NCBI GenBank assembly: GCA_965238125.1
Contig: OZ250179.1
Coordinates: 3,844,001 to 3,908,000, forward strand
DNA length: 64,000 nucleotides
DNA from: UBA6623 sp965238125
GTDB taxonomy: Bacteria; Acidobacteriota; Terriglobia; Bryobacterales; UBA6623
Reading direction: 5' to 3'
Every line of letters begins with the position of its first letter. The stretch's first letter is position 1. Under the pieces are notes generated by a model, which had not been told where the DNA came from, ran no database searches, and saw only the letters and a list, made by a program, of their open reading frames with translations. Both the position numbers and the translations under genes were made by a program. Below, piece by piece: positions 50,805 to 59,987 of the stretch.

Positions 50805-51836
50805 ATGCCCGACACCATGCAAGCCGTCGTTTTTCACGGAGAAGGGCGGTGGAGCCTCGATTCGGTCCCCGTCCCCGCTCTAACCAGAGACGATGAGGTT
50901 CTACTGCGCGTCGATCGCGCCGGAATTTGCGGTACCGACCTCCACATTCTACATACCCCTCCGGGGCACCCCGCGACGCCCGGCGCTATCTTGGGCCACG
51001 AATATGTGGCTACTTTGCTCGATGCCGGCGACGGCGTGCGCGGCTTTGAAAAAGGGGACCGCGTCATCGTCGACCCCAACCTGACCTGCGGACTCTGCCC
51101 GCCCTGCCGCGTCGGGCGAACCAACGCCTGCGAGAACATGACGACCCTCGGCATTTTTCTCAACGGCGGCTTGGCGGCCTACAATTTGGCGCCCGCCCGG
51201 GCATTGCATAAGATCAGCGCCGACGTGCCGGTCGAGCAAGCGGCCCTGGTTGAGCCGCTCACATGCGTCTTGCACGCCTTTGAGAAAGCCTCGGTGCAAC
51301 CCGGCGAAAGTGTGGCAATCTTCGGTGCCGGGCCGATCGGCTTGCTCTTCCTGTTGTTGTTTCGGGCGGCCGGGGCGGGGTCGATTATCGTCGTCGAACC
51401 CTCGCCGTATCGGGCGGGTAAAGCCAAGGAATGCGGCGCGGACGAGGTGATCGATGTCACCGGCCCCGAGGCCGTCGAAGCAATCCGCTCCGTCTCCGGG
51501 GGTGGCGCCGCTATCACCGTCGACGCGGTCGGCCGCTGTATGGCACAGGCGCTCGAAGCCGCCTGCCCGGGCGCAAGGGTGGTTCTGTTCGGCATGGATC
51601 AGCATTCCTCCCCGGCTGTGAATCAGTTCGACATTTCCCGACGGGAGTTGACAATCTTCGGATCATTCATCCAACAAACGGCGTTTCCCAAAGTCGTGCG
51701 ACTTCTCGAAGCCGACACCTTGCCCGCGGCGCAATTGATCACGCATCAACTGCCGCTCGGCGAGTTCGGGCAAGCGGTGGAATTGCTCAAGTCCGGCGAA
51801 GCCGTCAAGATCGTCTTGAACCCCGCGGAGACGTAG
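50805..51836 (+). CDS. zinc-dependent alcohol/polyol dehydrogenase (MDR family)
   Basis: This 343-residue medium-chain dehydrogenase has catalytic zinc ligands in GICGTDLHI and GHEYVA, and the four structural cysteines in CGLCPPCRVGRTNAC. The cofactor loop is VAIFGAGPIGLLFL with an acidic end IIVVEPSP, suggesting NAD. It resembles sorbitol and threonine dehydrogenases. The start is the ATG of MPDTMQAVVFHG; an upstream frame to 50748 has no support. It is a single gene followed by a palindromic repeat. Confidence 0.92.
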   Translation: MPDTMQAVVFHGEGRWSLDSVPVPALTRDDEVLLRVDRAGICGTDLHILHTPPGHPATPGAILGHEYVATLLDAGDGVRGFEKGDRVIVDPNLTCGLCPPCRVGRTNACENMTTLGIFLNGGLAAYNLAPARALHKISADVPVEQAALVEPLTCVLHAFEKASVQPGESVAIFGAGPIGLLFLLLFRAAGAGSIIVVEPSPYRAGKAKECGADEVIDVTGPEAVEAIRSVSGGGAAITVDAVGRCMAQALEAACPGARVVLFGMDQHSSPAVNQFDISRRELTIFGSFIQQTAFPKVVRLLEADTLPAAQLITHQLPLGEFGQAVELLKSGEAVKIVLNPAET

Positions 51837-51861
51837 TCCCCAAACCGAGCCGCGAGGGTCA

Positions 51862-51970
51862 GGGGCTGTGAAAAAATGGGGACTGTGCCGAGCGCCGATC
51901 GAATAAGTTCCATTGAATCAGTAGTCGCATCCGGCGCGAAGTGGACTGTACCCGATTTTTTCACAGCCCC
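51862..51970. repeat. 109-bp imperfect palindromic repeat, copy 2
   Basis: The ends ggggctgtgaaaaaatgggg and gattttttcacagcccc are inverted repeats. The inner sequence aagttccattgaat, and the gcgcgaag block shared with copy 1 at 46253, identify the same family. It starts 26 bp after the ADH stop and could serve as its terminator. Confidence 0.8.
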
Positions 51971-52188
51971 TAACCGAGCGGTACGCGATGAAGCCGGTTG
52001 AAAATGAGGCCGCTGGTGGACCCGATGCATCCCCCCGGGAAGCCGGCCGTCTTCACAACATTCACCAAACACCAGGCACACTGGCGCCACCTGCATCACC
52101 CCAGGCCTTCTCCCCGTCCCTGTTCGCCTCTGCTACAATTCCCCAAGGCGTAGTCCGTGTCGAACGGCCTGCGATTGGGAGGACCGTT

Positions 52189-52710
52189 ATGAGTTCAATG
52201 ACCCGTAGAAGCGCCCTGGTTGGGATGGCCGCGTTGGGCGCGGGCGTCTCGCGAGCCGCTTCGCCGGCCGTGGGCGACATGGCCCCGGACTTCACGCTCG
52301 CCACGACTGCCGGCGGCGACGCGAGCTTGTCCGACTATCGCGGCAAGAAGAATGTCGTCTTGGCCTTTTTCCCGAAGGCGTTCACCGGTGGTTGAACGCG
52401 CGAAATGAAGGCATACCAGGCTGGTATTGCTAAATTCACCGGCAGCGATTCAGTTGTGTTCGGGATCAGCACCGACGACATCGAAACCAGTAAGAAATTC
52501 GCCGAGTCTCTCAATTTGGAATTCGCCTTGTTGAGCGATCCAAAAGGCGAAGCCTCGAAGAGCTACGGTGTCTACAACGCCGAGAACAATTTCTCTAACC
52601 GAACGACTTTTGTGGTCGACAAGCAAGGCAAGGTCGCCCATGTCGAGTCGGGCGGCGGCGCGATCGACATCGCGGGCGCCGCAAATGCTTGCAGCCGGCT
52701 GGCGAAATAA
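52189..52710 (+). CDS. selenocysteine-containing peroxiredoxin, Tat-exported
   Basis: The frame opens at ATG 52189 (GGGAGGA site upstream) with a twin-arginine leader (SSMTRRSALVGMAALGAG). It continues through the AhpC/TSA thioredoxin fold (VGDMAPDFTLATTAGGDASL, VVLAFFPKAFTGG) to an in-frame TGA at 52393-52395, codon 69, then TREMKAYQAGIAKF and a normal peroxiredoxin remainder to TAA at 52710. The TGA is exactly where peroxiredoxins have the peroxidatic cysteine (FTGGC-TREM type). A SECIS-like hairpin follows at 52411-52430. The protein (173 residues) would reduce peroxides outside the cytoplasm with selenocysteine. A nonsense mutation is the alternative, but the conserved sequence on both sides argues against it. 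Confidence 0.85.
52411..52430 (+). promoter_or_regulatory. candidate bacterial SECIS hairpin
   Basis: The segment gcataccaggctggtattgc folds into GC-ATACC / GGTAT-(T)-GC with one bulged T and an AGGCT apical loop. The loop G residues lie 24-25 nt after the TGA, inside the window where bacterial selenocysteine insertion elements place their apical loop. At least one G in the first two loop bases is also expected. Confidence 0.7.
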
Positions 52711-52824
52711 CCGTCGACGCTGAACGAGCTGAAACTGATCTTGCAACTGGCGGGCGGAGGCGACTCCGCCCGCCGCGTGTCTTCCTGCTCGCCGCCGAAC
52801 CCGGCGCGAACGCTTTTCCATAAG

Positions 52825-53691
52825 GTGCTTACTCGACTTCGACAACGCGTCCGACGGGCGCGAATCCCGGCGATTGTCATCCTTGTCGCGGCGGCTTGCG
52901 GCCTGACCGGTTTCGCCCAATCGCCTGAATCTCCGCAACCGGGAGCGCCCCGCGCCAACCCGGTTGACGGGCAAACCTATGTTTGGGTCCCCGCCGGCGC
53001 CTTTCGAATGGGATGCCTTGCCGACGACTACGATTGCGACGACGACGAATTGCCGCGTCACGAAGTTCGCTTGACACGCGGTTTTTGGATGGGCCGCGCG
53101 GAGGTTTCCGTCGGAGCTTACACTTTCTTCGCCGAAGCGGAAAACACGGCTTTGCCTGAACCGCCGCCCTTCAATAAAGATTGGCGAAACAAAGACCACC
53201 CCATCGTGCGCATGAAGTGGTCTGAAGCCGAGGCCTACTGCCGCTGGGCCGGGGGACGATTGCCGACCGAGGCGGAATGGGAGTACGCCGCCCGCGCCGG
53301 CCGCGTCGACGTGAAGTTTCCATGGGGAAACCGCGTCACCCACGAAGACGCGAACTACCGCGGAACCGCTTGGCAGGACGCCTGGACCTATACCTCGCCA
53401 CGCCGCGCCTTTCGACCGAACCGCTGGGGCCTGTACGATATGGCGGGCGGCGTTTGGGAATGGCTGGCCGACTGGTATGCCGGAGACTATTACAAGTTCT
53501 CCCCGCCGGAAGACCCGCCCGGACCCGCCCGCGGCATCGAGCGAGTTGTGCGCGGGGGATCATGGTTTACGACGTGGCGCGTGTTGCGCAGCTCCGACCG
53601 TTTCAAAGTCACTCCGCATTCCTACAGCCATGACATCGGTTTTCGCTGTGTCCGCGAGACATTGCCCGAACCCGCCGCCGCCAACCCGTAA
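52825..53691 (+). CDS. exported formylglycine-generating-enzyme-like (SUMF1/FGE-sulfatase) domain protein
   Basis: A signal-anchor segment (IPAIVILVAAACGLTGFAQ) is followed by an FGE-type C-type-lectin-like domain: VWVPAGAFRMGC, HEVRLTRGFWMGRAEVSVGAY, WSEAEAYCRWAGGRLPTEAEWEYAAR, NRWGLYDMAGGVWEWLADWY, RVVRGGSW and the final DIGFRCVRE. The cysteine pair that does the chemistry in true FGE is absent: the segment after RGGSW reads FTTWRVLRSSDRF. It is therefore not expected to activate sulfatases. GTG 52825 is the likely start but uncertain; the frame is open from 52741. Confidence 0.82.
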   Translation: MLTRLRQRVRRARIPAIVILVAAACGLTGFAQSPESPQPGAPRANPVDGQTYVWVPAGAFRMGCLADDYDCDDDELPRHEVRLTRGFWMGRAEVSVGAYTFFAEAENTALPEPPPFNKDWRNKDHPIVRMKWSEAEAYCRWAGGRLPTEAEWEYAARAGRVDVKFPWGNRVTHEDANYRGTAWQDAWTYTSPRRAFRPNRWGLYDMAGGVWEWLADWYAGDYYKFSPPEDPPGPARGIERVVRGGSWFTTWRVLRSSDRFKVTPHSYSHDIGFRCVRETLPEPAAANP

Positions 53692-53703
53692 CAACGAACA
53701 ACC

Positions 53704-54690
53704 ATGCCGACGCCCCGCATTTCGATTCCTGACGATGCCCCGCCCGTGATGGGTCCCAGCGAGGCGTACCAGGGGCTCGACCAGCGCGCTGAGATCGCCT
53801 ACCACGACTCGTTGCCCGGCTCGGAAGCGGAACTGATCGAAAGAATTCGCGGTTCCGAGGCCGTGATCAATATTCGCTCCTCGGTGGACTTCACCGACGC
53901 TGTGTTCGCCGCCTGCCCCGATCTGCGCATTGTTTCGTTGTGGGGCACGGGCACGGATCACGTCGACGCGGAAGCCGCCGTTCGTCATGGCGTGACGGTC
54001 ACCAACACGCCCGGCGTCTCGGCCGTGGCGATGGCCGAGCACACCCTGACGCTGATGCTCTCTGCGGCTCGGCGCATTCCCGAAGTGGACGCCGAAACCA
54101 AAGCCGGCGGTTGGCCTCGCGCCTTCGTCACGCAACTGCACGGCAAGACGCTGGGAATCATCGGCCTTGGCGCCATCGGCCAGCAAACAGCCCGCATAGC
54201 CCGGGGCATCGGCATGAAGGTGGTCGCCTGGACCATGCACCCCAACCCGGACCTCGCCGACGAACTCGGCGTTGAGTTGGTCGAGCTTGACGAACTCTAC
54301 CGTCTCAGTGACGTCGTCAGCCTTCACCTACGTCAGTCACCCGACACGATCGGGTTCATCGGATCGCGGGAGTTCGCCTCCATGAAGCCCACCGCGATTT
54401 TCATCAACACCGCGCGCGGCCCGATCGTCGATGGGACGGCTCTGCTCAAGGCGCTTGAAGAGAAGCGTATCGCGGCCGCCGGGCTCGACGTCTTCGATGC
54501 CGAACCCCTTCCTCAGGGGCACCCTCTGACCAAGCTGTCGAATGCCGTATTGACGCCCCACTCCGGCGGAGTCACCCGCGAAGCCCTGGAAGCCGGCCTC
54601 AAACTATCGATCGACAACGTCTTCGATTTCTTCGACGGCCGCAACACGAACGTTGTCGCCGCCCCGACCGCCCGTGCACACGATTCATAA
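53704..54690 (+). CDS. D-isomer-specific 2-hydroxyacid dehydrogenase
   Basis: This 328-residue protein has the catalytic and nucleotide domains of the family: GTGTDHVDAEAA, the NAD loop LGIIGLGAIGQQTARIA, the catalytic Arg in NTARGPIVDG, Glu in GLDVFDAEPLP and His in LTPHSGG. It may act on phosphoglycerate, glyoxylate or other 2-hydroxyacids; specificity is unclear. It starts 12 bp after the FGE-like gene and may be co-transcribed. Confidence 0.92.
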   Translation: MPTPRISIPDDAPPVMGPSEAYQGLDQRAEIAYHDSLPGSEAELIERIRGSEAVINIRSSVDFTDAVFAACPDLRIVSLWGTGTDHVDAEAAVRHGVTVTNTPGVSAVAMAEHTLTLMLSAARRIPEVDAETKAGGWPRAFVTQLHGKTLGIIGLGAIGQQTARIARGIGMKVVAWTMHPNPDLADELGVELVELDELYRLSDVVSLHLRQSPDTIGFIGSREFASMKPTAIFINTARGPIVDGTALLKALEEKRIAAAGLDVFDAEPLPQGHPLTKLSNAVLTPHSGGVTREALEAGLKLSIDNVFDFFDGRNTNVVAAPTARAHDS

Positions 54691-54728
54691 CGTGGATGCG
54701 GACCGTATGGCGGCTTGATGCCGCTCCC

Positions 54729-56183
54729 CTATTCCCGTGCCGGCAGCGGCGGATCATCCGCCGCGTTCACCTTCGGCAGCCACTTCGCCAACTTCGCCTT
54801 GATCGCGTTGTAGGCGGCATCCCCGGCCAGATTCTTCCACTCCAAGGGGTCCGAGGCATGATCGTAAAGCTCCTCCGACCCGTCGTCATAACGAATGTAG
54901 CGATGGCGTTCGGACCGCACCGCATGATTGTTCCGCCGTTGGGTTGTCACGACGGCATAGGGCCAATCCGCCTCGGGATTTTCCAGCAATGGCGTCAGGC
55001 TTCGTCCCTCGACGTGTTTCGGGATCGGCAAACCCGCCAACTCGGCCAGCGTCGGGTAAATATCGAGCAAGGAAACCGGCCGCTCGCTGCGCGCTCCGGC
55101 TTTCGTCACGCCCGGCCCGACAAAGATCAACGGCACGCGCGTCGTTTGCTCCCACAGCGCAAATTTTTCCCAATGTTGCTTCACACCCAAGTGATAGCCG
55201 TGATCCGACCACAGAACGACCACCGTGCGCTCGGCGCGCCCGCTCTTCTCCAGCGCATCCAGCAGCCGGCCCACCATCGCATCCGCAAACGCCACGCTCG
55301 CCAAATACCCCTGGACAGCCTTCTTCCATTGCCCGTTCTCGGCGACCCACTTGTGCCAATGTCGCAACAAACCCCGCTGCCCCGCCGGCGGCACATCGGC
55401 GAGGTCATTCGAGAGAACGCGAGGCAATTGGATCGTCGCCAGGGGATACTTCGCGAAATATTTTTCGGGAACATACCAGGGAATGTGCGGCCGATAGATT
55501 CCCACCGCGAGAAACAAGGGCTTTTCGTGTTTCTTGGCCAGTTGCCGCTCGGCCCAACTGACGACTTGCCCGTCGCCCGTGGCCGAATCTTCCGCCACAA
55601 TCGGGGCCCAGTCGAACACTCCTTGGTACATGGCCGGATGAGAGTTCACGGGCGGGCGAAGGGGCGTGATCTCGTCGGGAAGCTGTCGCTGACGAGAAGG
55701 GTAGTAATCATCCCAAGCCTCGGGTTGCGGGAAACCCTGAAATCCCCAGGGGTAAATCGTGTGGGCGTGGTAGATCTTGCCGCCGCCGATCACGTGATAG
55801 CCGGCGGCCCGAAACGTCTGGGGAATTGTCGCCAGTCCCCGCAGTTTCTTTGCCCGCCGCCAATCCTGCGGGTTGTGGTAAACCCCCGAAGTTGACGGCC
55901 GCACGCCGGTCATCAACGACGCTCGTGAGGGGTTGCAAGCCGGGGCCGAGGCGTGGGCGTTCGTGAACAACACGCCGCGCCGGGCCAGTCGATCGATATT
56001 CGGCGTCCTCGCCTGCGGATGACCGCCAAGCACGCCGACCCAGTCATTGAGGTCATCCACCGCGATGAAAAGCACATCCGGCGGCTGCTCGGCGCCGGCG
56101 GCCCCCTCGGCCCATGCAAGTGAAACAGCGAAGAGCACCATCGCGAGCCGTCCGAGCCACCCGAGGAAAGCTGAATGATTCAT
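54729..56183 (-). CDS. secreted arylsulfatase/iduronate-2-sulfatase-like protein
   Basis: This 484-residue exported protein has a signal peptide (about 1-31). The sulfatase fold shows the metal motif FIAVDDLNDW, the active-site C83-N-P-S-R in PACNPSRASLMTG (a cysteine-type site needing formylglycine conversion), GGGKIYHAHTIYPWGF, and the late VVLWSDHGYHLG. The overall pattern resembles iduronate-2-sulfatases of Planctomycetes, which desulfate polysaccharides. A true formylglycine-generating enzyme is not encoded in this window. Confidence 0.93.
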   Translation of the reverse strand: MNHSAFLGWLGRLAMVLFAVSLAWAEGAAGAEQPPDVLFIAVDDLNDWVGVLGGHPQARTPNIDRLARRGVLFTNAHASAPACNPSRASLMTGVRPSTSGVYHNPQDWRRAKKLRGLATIPQTFRAAGYHVIGGGKIYHAHTIYPWGFQGFPQPEAWDDYYPSRQRQLPDEITPLRPPVNSHPAMYQGVFDWAPIVAEDSATGDGQVVSWAERQLAKKHEKPLFLAVGIYRPHIPWYVPEKYFAKYPLATIQLPRVLSNDLADVPPAGQRGLLRHWHKWVAENGQWKKAVQGYLASVAFADAMVGRLLDALEKSGRAERTVVVLWSDHGYHLGVKQHWEKFALWEQTTRVPLIFVGPGVTKAGARSERPVSLLDIYPTLAELAGLPIPKHVEGRSLTPLLENPEADWPYAVVTTQRRNNHAVRSERHRYIRYDDGSEELYDHASDPLEWKNLAGDAAYNAIKAKLAKWLPKVNAADDPPLPARE

Positions 56184-56345
56184 GACTGTCCTTTGTAGGG
56201 CCTTTCGCGATAGCCGACCGGCTCCACCTTGCTAGAGTATCCAGCATTTTCGACTCGGTTCGGAAAACCGCCTACCCGTTCCGATAACAGCCCCGCTAAC
56301 GGATGGTGCTGCATTCCATTCAAGAGCGGCGAGATCATGAATCGC

Positions 56346-56855
56346 TTGAGCCGCGGAGCGGCGACAGGAATATAAGCCCAGGGTGGAGCCGAAGGCGGAA
56401 CCCTGGGTACGCAATCAACACAGGTTGAGCCCTGAAAATGTTGCCATATGGCACACCGGTCGGATATTCAGGGCATCGGGAAGCCCTGGGGCTTCGCCCC
56501 AGAACCGGAGGTTTATCGCTTTCCGGCCGGGATGTCTCATCGCCTCGGCTCCCGCCCCCGGAGGGGGCGCGGATAGTAGCCCCGGGCTTCAGCCCGGGGT
56601 CCCCGGAACATCACGAGAAGCCCCGGACGGGGCGTAGGAACAATCGTTCGATGCAACTCCGACCCAAAGGCAACTTTCGCCATACCCGCCGACTGACGGT
56701 TGACTACTTCGACGCCTCCTTGGCTTATCCTCCTGCCTCGAGCGCCATATCCCAAAACCGGCGGTGTGCCATATGGCAAGAAGGTAAGGGCGGCAGGAAC
56801 GCCTTGGTCTCACATTCCGATCGCGGTATTAGGAATCCCGGACTTTCCGAAAACC
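56346..56855 (+). repeat. outer intergenic repeat, copy g, split by the inner element
   Basis: The left half (56346-56440, cttgagccgcggagcggcg ... gagccctgaaaatg) and the right half (56780-56855, gaaggtaagggcggcagga ... gcggtattaggaatcccgg) flank the inner element at the same internal site as in copy d. Together with the inner element it occupies nearly all of the region between the sulfatase start and the end of hemC. Confidence 0.85.
56441..56779. mobile_element. inner MITE-like element, copy 2
   Basis: This 339-bp copy has the same inverted ends (ttgccatatggcacaccgg / cggtgtgccatatggcaa) and the same internal palindromes as copy 1 at 43148, with scattered substitutions and a small insertion near ttatcctcctgcctcg. 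It has no coding capacity. Confidence 0.8.
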
Positions 56856-56886
56856 GTAGTTCCCCGGAATCACCGGAGCCTACTCA

Positions 56887-57798
56887 TCAGAGCGCGTCCA
56901 TAATTTCGCGCGCGCCCGCGGCGAGCAAGTGTTCGGCGGCTTGGCGGCCCAACGCTTCTGCCTGATCCGCGTCCCCGGTTTCACGAGCCTTCACCGCGCG
57001 CCCTCCGTCGGGAGAGACGACCACCGCCGCTAACTTCAGCACACTCCCGCTCACCACCGCATGCGCGCCCAGCGGCACTTGGCAGCCACCCCCGAGCGCA
57101 TCGAGCAAAGCACGTTCGGCCCCGACGGCAGTCGCGGTTTTCTCGTCGTGCAGCGGCGCCAACAAGCCACGCACCGCCTCATCGTCGGAACGCGTTTCGA
57201 CCCCCAGCGCCCCTTGCCCCACCGCGGGAACCATCACCTCGGGGTCCAGAATCTCAGCAATGCGATCTTGCCAACCCAGCCGATGCAGCCCCGCCGAAGC
57301 CAGCAAGATCGCATCGTATTGCCCTTCGTCCAACTTGCGCAACCGCGTATCCACATTGCCTCGAATATCGAGAACTTCGATGTCGGGCCGCCGGCGCCGC
57401 AGTTGCGCGGCGCGCCGCGGCGAGCTCGTGCCCACCTTGGCGCTGTCGGGGAGTTCGTCCAGGCGTCGCCCGACCAGAGCGTCGCGGGGGTCGGCCCGTT
57501 TGGGGACGACGGCGACGACGAGTCGCGGATCGATTTCAGTCGGCAAATCCTTCAGGCTGTGAACGGCCACATCGATCCGCCCGTCGAGTAAGGCTTCCTC
57601 GATCTCCTTGATGAAAACGCCCTTCAGCCCGCTTTCGGCGCCGACCTTGGCCAGCGCCGCGTCGCTAATCTTGTCCCCCGTCGTCTTGATCACCTCGATC
57701 GACGTTTCGACGCCGAGCCCGTTGATCTGACTCTCGATCCAATGCGCTTGCCAGAGCGCCAGTTTCGAGCCGCGCGTGCCGATCGTGATGGACTTCAT
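56887..57798 (-). CDS. hemC: porphobilinogen deaminase (hydroxymethylbilane synthase)
   Basis: This 303-residue enzyme polymerises four porphobilinogens for heme synthesis. It shows the N-terminal TIGTRGSKLALWQA, VFIKEIEEALLDGRIDVAVHSLKDLPT, the Arg-rich VGTSSPRRAAQLRRRRPDI, RGNVDTRLRKLDEGQYDAILLASAGL and the cofactor-attachment cysteine in GGGCQVPLG. The length is normal. It lies 48 bp after hemA on the same strand, forming the ccsA-hemA-hemC unit. Confidence 0.96.
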   Translation of the reverse strand: MKSITIGTRGSKLALWQAHWIESQINGLGVETSIEVIKTTGDKISDAALAKVGAESGLKGVFIKEIEEALLDGRIDVAVHSLKDLPTEIDPRLVVAVVPKRADPRDALVGRRLDELPDSAKVGTSSPRRAAQLRRRRPDIEVLDIRGNVDTRLRKLDEGQYDAILLASAGLHRLGWQDRIAEILDPEVMVPAVGQGALGVETRSDDEAVRGLLAPLHDEKTATAVGAERALLDALGGGCQVPLGAHAVVSGSVLKLAAVVVSPDGGRAVKARETGDADQAEALGRQAAEHLLAAGAREIMDAL

Positions 57799-57846
57799 GA
57801 GCCTTGAAAGTTGGGGCGGGGAAGCGTTGTTCCGATCGTTCGAGCC

Positions 57847-59112
57847 CTACTTTTTCAAATTGAAGGCACGTTTGACGAATTCCACGAAATGCAATCCGTC
57901 CGGATCGCCGGCCAGTTTCTTCATATGACTAATCGGAGGATGCGCAATTTTGTTGACGATGCCGCGCGTCATTGCTTCGATGGCCTGTTCTTGTTGCGGC
58001 GTCAGGTCGCCCAGCTTCGAGCGGTAGCGATTGATCTCGGCCTTGCGCAGATCGTCAAGCTCGGATTGCAGCGACACGATCGTGGGCGCCACTTCGTTCG
58101 TCTTGAGCCGGTGCATCATCTTGTCGACTTCTTCGTGGACGATGCGTTCGGCGAGGTCGGCTTGACGGCGGCGTTCTCGCAGGTTGGCGTCGGCGACCTG
58201 CTGCAGATCGTCGATGTCGTAGACGAACATGTTGTCGATCGAGTTGATTTCGGGATCAATATCGCGCGGCACGGCGATGTCGACCAGGAAGATCGGCCGA
58301 TTCTTGCGCGCCGCAATCACGCCCTGCGCCGTTTTCTTCGTGAGGATGAAGTTCGGTGCCCCGGTCGAGGAGATCACGATATCGACCTGCTGCAGAATTT
58401 CCAACAGCCGATCGAAAGCCACCGCCTCGCCGTCGAAGGCTCGCGCCATAGCGACCGCGCGCTCATGAGTCCGGTTGGTGACGTAGATGCGGTCGGCGCC
58501 CGAATTTTTCAAATGCTTGGCGCTCAACTCCGACATCTTGCCCGCGCCGATCAGCAAAATGGAACGCCCGCCCAGTTCGCCGAAAATCTTGCGCGCCAAC
58601 TCAACCGCCACATAGCTGATCGAAACCGCCAACTGCCCGATGCCGGTCTCATTGCGGACTCGCCGCGCCACTCGAAAGGCGTTGTTGACGATGACGTCGA
58701 GCCGGCCTCGCATCGCGCCGGCCGCCTTGGCCGCCGCGTAGGCCTGCTTGACCTGTCCCAGGATCTGCGGTTCGCCGATCACCATCGAGTCAAGGCTCGA
58801 GGCCACCCGGAACAAGTGGCGCACGGCGTCGCGGTCCACGTAGCGATAGAAGAATGGCGCCGCGTCATCGATGGGAACATTCGGCTTCTCGGTCAGATAG
58901 GCGTGGATCTGATCGGCCGGATCGTACCCTGAGTCGCCGCGAACCAGGAACTCCACGCGGTTGCACGTGGAGACGATCATGGCCTCGGAAATCCCCGGCT
59001 GCTCGGTCAATTCCGACGCCATCTCGCCGTTGATGTGTTCGTCAAAGGCCAACCGTTCGCGCACCTCGATCGGCGCGGTCTTATGGCTCAGTCCCAGTAG
59101 AAGAACACTCAT
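57847..59112 (-). CDS. hemA: glutamyl-tRNA reductase
   Basis: This 421-residue NADPH-dependent enzyme commits glutamyl-tRNA to the C5 heme pathway. Landmarks are LLGLSHKTAPIEVRERL, the active-site Cys50 in STCNRVEF, SSLDSMVIGEPQILGQVKQAY, the nucleotide loop ILLIGAGKMSELSAKHL, and the C-terminal dimerisation helices (LTPQQEQAIEAMTRGIVNKIAHPP). All regions are present. It begins 4 bp after the ccsA stop. Confidence 0.96.
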   Translation of the reverse strand: MSVLLLGLSHKTAPIEVRERLAFDEHINGEMASELTEQPGISEAMIVSTCNRVEFLVRGDSGYDPADQIHAYLTEKPNVPIDDAAPFFYRYVDRDAVRHLFRVASSLDSMVIGEPQILGQVKQAYAAAKAAGAMRGRLDVIVNNAFRVARRVRNETGIGQLAVSISYVAVELARKIFGELGGRSILLIGAGKMSELSAKHLKNSGADRIYVTNRTHERAVAMARAFDGEAVAFDRLLEILQQVDIVISSTGAPNFILTKKTAQGVIAARKNRPIFLVDIAVPRDIDPEINSIDNMFVYDIDDLQQVADANLRERRRQADLAERIVHEEVDKMMHRLKTNEVAPTIVSLQSELDDLRKAEINRYRSKLGDLTPQQEQAIEAMTRGIVNKIAHPPISHMKKLAGDPDGLHFVEFVKRAFNLKK

Positions 59113-59116
59113 GGCG

Positions 59117-59935
59117 TTACGGCTTCATGAAAGAATGCACGCCGCTGTTGACGATCCAAGTCAGCGCCGCCGAACAAAAACCGAGAATCGAGAAGTAGGC
59201 CGCCTTGCGGCCCCTCCAACCAATCACCAAGCGGCCGAAAACCATTCCGAAGTAAATCGCCCAGGTCAGAAAGGCCAACGCGATCGTGGGATCGACGATC
59301 CAATTCGCGCCCCATTCGACAAAGGCCCAAAAGCTGCCCGCGATCAGCCCCAACGTACAAAGCACAAAGCCCGCCGCCAGCGAACGGTACGAGATGTCGT
59401 CGAGAGCGCCGAGCGGCGGCAGCCGATAGTAGAAAGCCCGCGGACTTTTCGATTTCAACTCGTTCTCTTGGATGATGTACATCACCCCCGCGATGAAGGT
59501 CAAAAACAGCGCCGCGAATCCGAGCAGGAATAGAACGACGTGCAGCGACAGCCACCAGCGGCCCAGTGAGCGGCCCGCGAAAGCCTCGACCGGCGTCCCC
59601 AGGCTTGCGACCAGCGTCAGCAAAAAGACTGTGGGGAACACAAAAACGGCCAGGCTTTCGTACTTGTGCCGCCAATAGATGAGCAGAAAGACGCAGGTGA
59701 TCAGGAATCCGATCAGCGACGACATCTGATGCAGCGTCGAGACGGGGATCCGCCCCATCGCAATCCCTTGATCCACGATCGAGACCAAATGGAATATCGC
59801 ACCCAGCGAAATCGAAGCCAGTGCCGTCTTGAACATCTTCTGCCGACGCCGCACCACGGTGACGAGCGCGTGCCATAAGCCCAATGAATAGAGCAACAAA
59901 GTGACCCGCAGCCAAAAGATGCTGGATAGCTCCAT
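59117..59935 (-). CDS. cytochrome c assembly protein CcsA/HemX-like
   Basis: This 272-residue membrane protein has about eight hydrophobic helices. It shows the family pattern with heme-handling histidines (IFHLVSIVDQG, LHQMSSLIGF, SLHVVLFLLGF) and the tryptophan-containing segment AGSFWAFVEWGANWIVDPT, which corresponds to the WWD-type motif. It may act in cytochrome c maturation or, like HemX, in control of HemA. Its place directly upstream of hemA is typical. The overlapping frame 59109-59963 is rejected as a shadow. Confidence 0.88.
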   Translation of the reverse strand: MELSSIFWLRVTLLLYSLGLWHALVTVVRRRQKMFKTALASISLGAIFHLVSIVDQGIAMGRIPVSTLHQMSSLIGFLITCVFLLIYWRHKYESLAVFVFPTVFLLTLVASLGTPVEAFAGRSLGRWWLSLHVVLFLLGFAALFLTFIAGVMYIIQENELKSKSPRAFYYRLPPLGALDDISYRSLAAGFVLCTLGLIAGSFWAFVEWGANWIVDPTIALAFLTWAIYFGMVFGRLVIGWRGRKAAYFSILGFCSAALTWIVNSGVHSFMKP

Positions 59936-59987
59936 TAAACGTCATTATACCGTCGCGGCCCATGGAGACCGTCGCGGGTGTGCGACA

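Noticed and set aside
52405..52710. Separate short gene starting at the ATG after the in-frame TGA, or a nonsense-mutated pseudogene
   Set aside because: The frame and conservation are continuous across the TGA, which replaces exactly the catalytic cysteine and is followed by a SECIS-like hairpin; selenocysteine is the better explanation.
59109..59963. 284-codon minus-strand frame overlapping ccsA
   Set aside because: It is Arg/Gly-rich with no membrane helices; the 59117-59935 frame encodes a complete CcsA-like membrane protein.
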